Positions 58,631-64,000 of a stretch of 64,000 nucleotides of DNA are shown here, piece after piece. Numbering within the stretch: position 1 is the first letter of the stretch; each line of letters starts with the position of its first letter. Origin of the DNA: Verpa conica. Lineage: Eukaryota; Ascomycota; Pezizomycetes; Pezizales; Morchellaceae. A program made the translations under genes and the position numbers. Under the pieces are notes generated by a model. That model was not told the DNA's origin. It was given only the letters and a program-made list of their open reading frames with translations, and did no database searches. Location: the NCBI GenBank assembly GCA_033030425.1, contig JAUFSD010000010.1, positions 1,364,001 to 1,428,000 of the forward strand. The letters are read 5' to 3'.

Positions 58631-60552
58631 TGATAAATCTGATTCTGTGGAAGCCGACACTGATGTATTTGGGGCAGCTTGGGGTCCAGCTTTCAAGCCT
58701 CGAGGTTTGGGGGCAGTTGTACGGCGCACTGTTGGTGGTCTAGTACCACGGGAGCTTTTGGTAGCCAGCTTGACGGTTGTGTTCGAGGGAGCGAGTCCTC
58801 GAGGCCCTGGGGGAAAAGGGTTGTAGATAAAAACAAGATAATGAAACAAAAATAGGTTGTAAGGGTACAATCAAGGACTGTCCCCTGGTGCTTTTTTTGG
58901 TGATATCAACCGCAGACGCAGTCGCAGTCCCACTGGGTAACTAGCTCGGGAAGCTAGGCAAGGTGCACGGGAGGTGTCGCCGTGAGAGTAGATAATTCCC
59001 TCTCTGTTTTCGATGCAAAAGGGCGAAAATACTATTGGAAGGTACAGATCCGACTGTCTGAGTCCCTTGTGTCCTTATCTTTGTGCACGTATAATGTATC
59101 GATCTAAGAGACCCGTGCGCGCCGTGCTGAGCTTGCTTGCTGTGGTTCAGCTGTTGGTGCTTACGCTGCCGAAAACGGGATATAATTGAAACGCCGCCGC
59201 AGGGAAGTAAGATATGGAGGCTGAGTTTCGGATCTGGGATCACAATTGCAAAGAATGATACTGCTGGATGGAATTCAAGATGGAACTGAAGGAAGGGGGG
59301 GGGAGTTGGATGGATATAAGTGCGAATGACGACAGGAGGGAGGACAGTGTCGTATTATTATTGAAGGGGAGTTCAATGAGGAGCAAAGATCCCGGGAAAA
59401 TAAAAATGCGAGGGTAGCTTTGCCGTTGGGAGAAGCTCGTGCTATTTGGACGGTTTCGGCAGTCGAGTTCTGGGGAGGGGGAGTCTCTAGATTGGCCCAG
59501 AAGCAGAGGCAGCAGCAGCAGTAGAGCAGCAGCCAACTAGATACCACGCAACTATGCGGCAGGATATGTAATTATTTGGCACCCCCAAATGCAATCACAA
59601 ACTACCTATGACGAGTGTGGAGGTCTGTACTGTGCGGTGGGTGTGGGAGCCTGCGTCTGAGGTCTGAATAATATGTAACTCTTCCACTTCACTCCACGAC
59701 TCCGTCTCGAGACGTTCTCGGCCCCACGTGCTGGATTGGTGCTTCAATTGTCCCGTAGTACCGTACTGCACACGGCAGCTTGTTTGATATGTACGTGCCT
59801 TGTGCAAAGCCGGTAGCAGGAAAATGTGAGAGAGGGGTGACAGCGAGTGAGAGGGAAAGGATAGTGAAAGTGGTGAGATATTGTTTTTCACCACAACTTT
59901 CTTCTTCTTCTCCCAGGTTTCACGCTCGAACAAGCTTCCAGGGATGTTGTTACAGTGGCAATAACAGCGCAGTTCCAGTCAGTTCTAGTCAGCCCAACAG
60001 AGAATGTCAGGAGAGTAGAGTGTCGAGAGCCGGTATTGTAGGGTCCCCCCAGGTCTTTAATAGATAACCAACGACTTCTTTTTTTGCAATGGCGTCTAGA
60101 GAAAGGGTTGAAGCCCGCGGACAAGATGGACTTTTGTTTGAAACTCGTCCAAGTTCATCGGCTCTCGACCTCTTTGTACCATGCTCGACGCGTTTACAGT
60201 ATGATTTGAATCGAGACCCATCGAGATTCCCCATAGCTACACTACATCTAGTAAGGCATCTCAGCTCAAAGGTACAACTGCTTGCACCCAAGCCCATCTA
60301 AAAATAAAAGAGGCGAGAGGAATCGACCAAACAATCGAAAAAGAAACAATTGCTTTGATCTCTTCTCTCCCCCAGCTCCATCTCTCTCTCGGTGCATGTG
60401 GATCACGTTTAAAATCCTACTTGTATCCAATGTCACCTTCCGCGGCACACATCTATAGTGTTCCTATGAATACATATTCGCAAACGCCTGCCTGCCATGT
60501 ACTAATTCCTCCACAATTCGAAAGCTACTAGACTGTTTATTGTCATCTCCAC

Positions 60553-60578
60553 CGTGCGCGCACACGCGCACGCGCGTG
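60553..60578. repeat. 26-base alternating pyrimidine-purine tract
   Basis: CGTGCGCGCACACGCGCACG continuing CGCGTG, strictly alternating, so a candidate for Z-DNA. Confidence 0.75.
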
Positions 60579-61723
60579 GCGATTGTCCCTCATAATTATT
60601 ATTTTCATTAATTATAACTTTTATAATAATTCCCCCTCTCTAACCTTTTTTTATGCCTGCCGCTATTTACATACGCAGGCCGGTGTATGACATGTAACAA
60701 CGAGGATGTACGAATAAGCAGACCAAGAGAAAAAAAATAAAACAATAAAAAATGAGGGGGGGATATTCTTTTTCAATTCTTCCATTTTCCTAAGGAGAGA
60801 GAGCTCGAGAGTTCTCCCTTTGAGACGGTTCGGCAAAGCCAGCGCACTACACACGCATGAACGCTTGCAGTGTCGCTCTCTGGATGGAGTATAGGATGTG
60901 ATAATTACCCTCCCCTAAGTTCATGAGGGTGGGCGAGAGATAAGCTATTTGGCGTATCGTCAAAGAAGCGAAGAACTCCCGGCATGCAAAGGAGGGGAGA
61001 GAAAGGGGGGGGTGGAGGTTATGCCTGGAGAATTCATCAGAATGAGGGGAAAGGGAGAGGGAAAAAAAATACCCCCCCCTCCCAATCCATGGTTTTGTCA
61101 AGATCACCTCACTTCGCTGAACGTCCTGTAAGAAACATAGATCACTTCTTTCTTGACTCCCACAAAAGGTCATTCGCAGCCAGCATGGGAATCTCGGGGT
61201 AGGCCCAGATGTTTTCGAAACAGATAAGGCACGACATACTTGTTTCGTTTCCTCCACCCCACCCCAGGTATAATCTCCTAGCAGATCACTTTTGTGAGGC
61301 GCCCACCCGGCCGCCCCCCCCATACATAGCCCCCCAGAATATTGAACATCTCCCGAGTCCCGACCGCCCTTCCCTTTCCCTCTCTTGTTTCTCACGCGGC
61401 CGGCCGTTAGATACATGGTACATCGTTTTATCTGAAAAAAATGAAATAATGAAATAAAAATACAAACCACAGAGTGCCCTATGCTTTCCACCCCTCCCAC
61501 CCACCTCTCCCATCCTCCTTCGTATCGCCCATAAACTCATTCTCCACCCCCCCCCCCCGTTTTTCCCGCCAATTTTGCCCTCTTCCTGGTTACATTTATG
61601 TAGGGCACACCTTGATTATCCCATTATCTCACAAATGGGTGCCCTGTTTTCCCACTATGTCCTAGGTTTACTTTGCCCCTTCGCTGTATATGAAAGATGC
61701 TCTTCCTTTACCCTCTTGTCCAG

Positions 61724-61743
61724 CTAGCTAGCTCGCTAGCTAG
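61724..61743. repeat. Perfect 9-bp hairpin, CTAGCTAGC arms
   Basis: CTAGCTAGC-TC-GCTAGCTAG, part of a longer CTAG-rich run. Confidence 0.65.
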
Positions 61744-62083
61744 TTAGCGAGCGGTCGGTAGACAAGTACCTAGTGCTGATGTTGCTGGGGGAGGGAGGTT
61801 CCGTTCTTGCCCCCCCCCCTCCCTCAGATCTCCCTTTACAATATGTCGTGTCGTTTATCCCTACTACACACAATAGAAAATTTTTATAGAGGAAAAAAGC
61901 AAACAGTGAAACACAGGGGCATCCCGGTAGACTTTTTTTGCGGCAACTTATCTGTTTTGTTTTACGGGCCATCGAATGTTCCCGCATTACGGGCATATAG
62001 GTACAGATGCCGTTTCGGCATGACGCCCAAAGGTTAGAGTCAGGAGCAAAAGTAAAAAAAAAAGTGAAGGAAACCGTTTTGAC

Positions 62084-62099
62084 CGAATGATACCCTATG
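62084..62099 (+). repeat. Bipartite motif copy, one base off
   Basis: CGAATGAT-ACCCT-ATG; the spacer is identical to that at 1574. Confidence 0.45.
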
Positions 62100-62390
62100 A
62101 TATTTTTTTTTCTATTCCAACACCCATTCGTCATTCGTCATTCTCCATTTCACTCTCGTAATTCGCCTCTTCCCCGCAATCGCGGGTACTTCGCTTTAGA
62201 GTACACGTATAGGAAACCAAACCGATACTACATACATGTACATACGCGAGCAGCAGAATCGCAATATCAGAAGAGGAGAAGGTCAAAAAAAAACGCCGCG
62301 CAGACCACCAAGGTATAGGTAAGCATTAACAAAAGGTTGGCTCCTGCAGCTCCTCACCAATCACACCAAATCGATCAGCCACCCACCATC

Positions 62391-64000
62391 CTACTCTGCA
62401 ACAGCCTCTTTGAGGAATCCGTCCGGGACTCCCTTAGCAGCAATGTTCGGACTCCCAACATATGCTCCCAAGAGACAACTCCATTGGATCTCGCCCTGTA
62501 GGATGTTCTGCACTTCTCTATAAGCTTGTAGAGATGCATAAGGCATCCCCGTGGTCGGATCGCGAAACTTGGCCGGTTGATGTGTTATGACACAGGTTTG
62601 CTTGGGGGTCGCTAGAGGCACCAGTGTTAGGAGTAAGTTATGCAAGCAAGCAAGCAGGCAGACAGGCCATCGCTTAGTGATAACCGAGAAATGCACAAAG
62701 CACAGAATGAACACGTCCCGGGTCAAAGAAATCGGTGGTAAAAAAAACAAATGCCGAGACATGTAACGTGCGAGGGGAAGTATCGGAAAAAGTACAAGGT
62801 AGATTTTTTTTTTTATAGATTTTGATAGAAGGTAAAAAATGTATAAGAATGAAAATAGGAAAGTCCAATGGCTTTCTTAAAGTAGCGATATACCCCTGTT
62901 AGACTCGGGCCGGATCGCACTTTAGGAACCGGGAATTGGGAATGTGCATGCAATGTACAAGGACGAGGGAATATAAAAAAAACTTGATGACGATAACAAC
63001 GTGAAACAACAAAATGGGAGGAAAAGTATAGAGTACTTACGCCAACTCCTCTTTGATTCGCTGGGAAAAAGCACCTTGACTACCCCCTCCCTGGTCTGAA
63101 CAGCCGGTGGGTCAAAATTCTCAAGTACTACTAGATTCCTTGTAGATGCTTCGGTCTTCGGTCTCGGGGGTTCTACCAGAGGCGGAGGTGTGGGAGATGT
63201 TGATTCGTCTGTAGATTTTTCCGGAGATGGTCCCTTATGTTCCGAAGGATCCGGCAGAGTAGCATACTCCAATATCCCTTCTAAGAGCATTGGTAATGCG
63301 CCATTGCTTTTGATAATCTGTTGGTGAGAAGCCGCGCCCGGGGCAGGTGGCGCTAACGGCGCGGTATCGGACGAATGTGCGGGGTTCTGATTATCCGAAG
63401 TTGAGCTTGTCGGTCGAGACGGACTTGTGGAAGGTGGTGGTTGTGGAGATGGGATGTTCGAATTTTTTTCAGGGTGAGGGATTATAACCGCGTCCTGCTG
63501 CCGCACCTCTTGTCCATCTTGTCCAGTATCAGCTTCACCCTCGGGAGTTGACTTCTCTTTCCCTTTTCCTCTGTTTGTCGTTGATCTTAGTTTGCTCTTT
63601 CTCTTTCCATCTTTGCCTTTACCCTTCTTCCCCTCTTCTTCGTTGTCGCCACCCTCAACAATTTCGACAAGTCCTTTACCAACTCTCATCAATTTCCCTT
63701 TTTCGTCCCATTCTGCCGTCCCGCTCCAGAATGTAATCACTGGTCCCACCAACCTGCGATTTTGTAACGCTGCAAGTTTCTTCCGCTGCTCCTCCAACCT
63801 ATAGGCCTCACTTTGCTCCCACCTGTTTAGACTTTTTAGATTCATTTCCTCTGTAAGTTTCGCTTCACGTAGCCTATCTGCTTGCGTCATCACTTTGCGA
63901 GGATTCGTTTTATCTTTTTTCGCGGCAGCAGCTTCCATTAGTTTAATGGTATGTAATCGCCGTTTCTCAGATTCTTCTAGCCGTTTCATCGTTTCTGTTC
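62391..64000 (-). CDS. SWC2: VPS72 / SWC2 (YL1), 5' end outside window
   Basis: Exon 63041 to beyond 64000 and last exon 62611-62391; the N-terminus is cut by the window edge. The first part contains the YL1 block RLEESEKRR, LTEEMNLKSL-type sequence (KVMTQADRLREAKLTEEMNLKSLNRWEQSEAYRLEEQRKKLAAL in pieces), then a Lys/Pro/Ser-rich linker and FDPPAVQTREGVVKVLFPSESKRSW. The last exon is the YL1_C domain: QTCVITHQPAKFRDPTTGMPYA, then REVQNILQGEIQWSCLLGAYVG. Swc2 is the subunit of the SWR1 chromatin remodeller that binds H2A.Z-H2B and nucleosome-free DNA. Phase agrees across the 429-base intron, which is long for this window. Confidence 0.93.

Larger units (their letters stand above)
58631..62390. 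other. Gene-poor stretch, 3.75 kb
   Basis: It may hold 5' exons or a long leader of the ECL1-like gene (minus strand), including an open stretch 58631-58806. No other coding feature is convincing. A 217-codon minus-strand frame at 60847-61500 passes through G/C runs without any domain. Special sequences are the alternating Y-R tract at 60553, the hairpin at 61724, C9-C10 runs at 61549 and 61811, and a near-match motif copy at 62084. Confidence 0.45.

Noticed and set aside
60847..61500. 217-codon open frame, minus strand
   Set aside because: Passes through G/C homopolymer runs; composition is not protein-like.
1..64000. CRISPR arrays, prokaryotic operons, ribosome-binding sites, phage genes
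   Set aside because: None seen; the spliced genes show this is a fungal nuclear sequence.

Overview
The window is nuclear DNA of a filamentous ascomycete (Pezizomycotina). Nearly every gene is cut by short introns of about 45-80 bases with GTRNGT donors, CTRAY-like branch points and YAG acceptors. The genes are standard eukaryotic housekeeping genes, and the window also holds a 5S rRNA gene lying alone among protein genes, an intron-less tRNA gene and a piggyBac-like gene. I could not name the species. The mix (ECL1-like regulator, SIN1, GH51 secreted enzyme, piggyBac-derived gene) would suit an early-diverging lineage such as Pezizomycetes, but that is inference. All exon models were spliced by hand and checked only for phase and for conserved family motifs.

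Layout. 0.4-5.7 kb: a secreted cysteine-rich protein, an F-box/ankyrin protein and a piggyBac-derived gene. 6.2-11.5 kb: GPI transamidase subunit GAB1/PIG-U, cytosolic NAD-dependent methylenetetrahydrofolate dehydrogenase MTD1 and a class-I glutamine amidotransferase. 13.4-16 kb: a nine-exon, 592-residue protein of unknown function whose first intron carries three covarying hairpin repeats. 16.3 kb: 5S rRNA. 17.6-25.5 kb: eIF3d, mitochondrial ribosomal protein bS16m, GPN1 GTPase, ESCRT-III subunit VPS20 and a phase-broken YTH1/CPSF30-like CCCH gene. 26.8-39.6 kb: UTP13, tRNA-Val, a GH51 alpha-L-arabinofuranosidase and VPS41. 40-45 kb: three BTB/POZ paralogues on one strand, with a 233-bp TA-flanked inverted-repeat element between two of them. 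45.6-53.7 kb: TORC2 subunit SIN1 and a CLC chloride channel/transporter. 53.7-62.4 kb: a gene-poor stretch rich in homopolymers, containing only an ECL1-type zinc-binding gene. 62.4-64 kb: the 3' part of VPS72/SWC2.

The genes do not form one pathway. Several belong to membrane traffic (VPS20, VPS41, CLC, GAB1), to translation or ribosome making (eIF3d, bS16m, UTP13, 5S, tRNA-Val) and to nuclear or TOR control (GPN1, VPS72, SIN1, ECL1-like).

The most unexpected signal is a dispersed bipartite site, CGAGTGAY-N5-RTG. At least 18 copies of its left half lie outside exons, on both strands. In 16 of these an RTG (13 of them ATG) sits exactly five bases downstream. I know of no described element that matches it.
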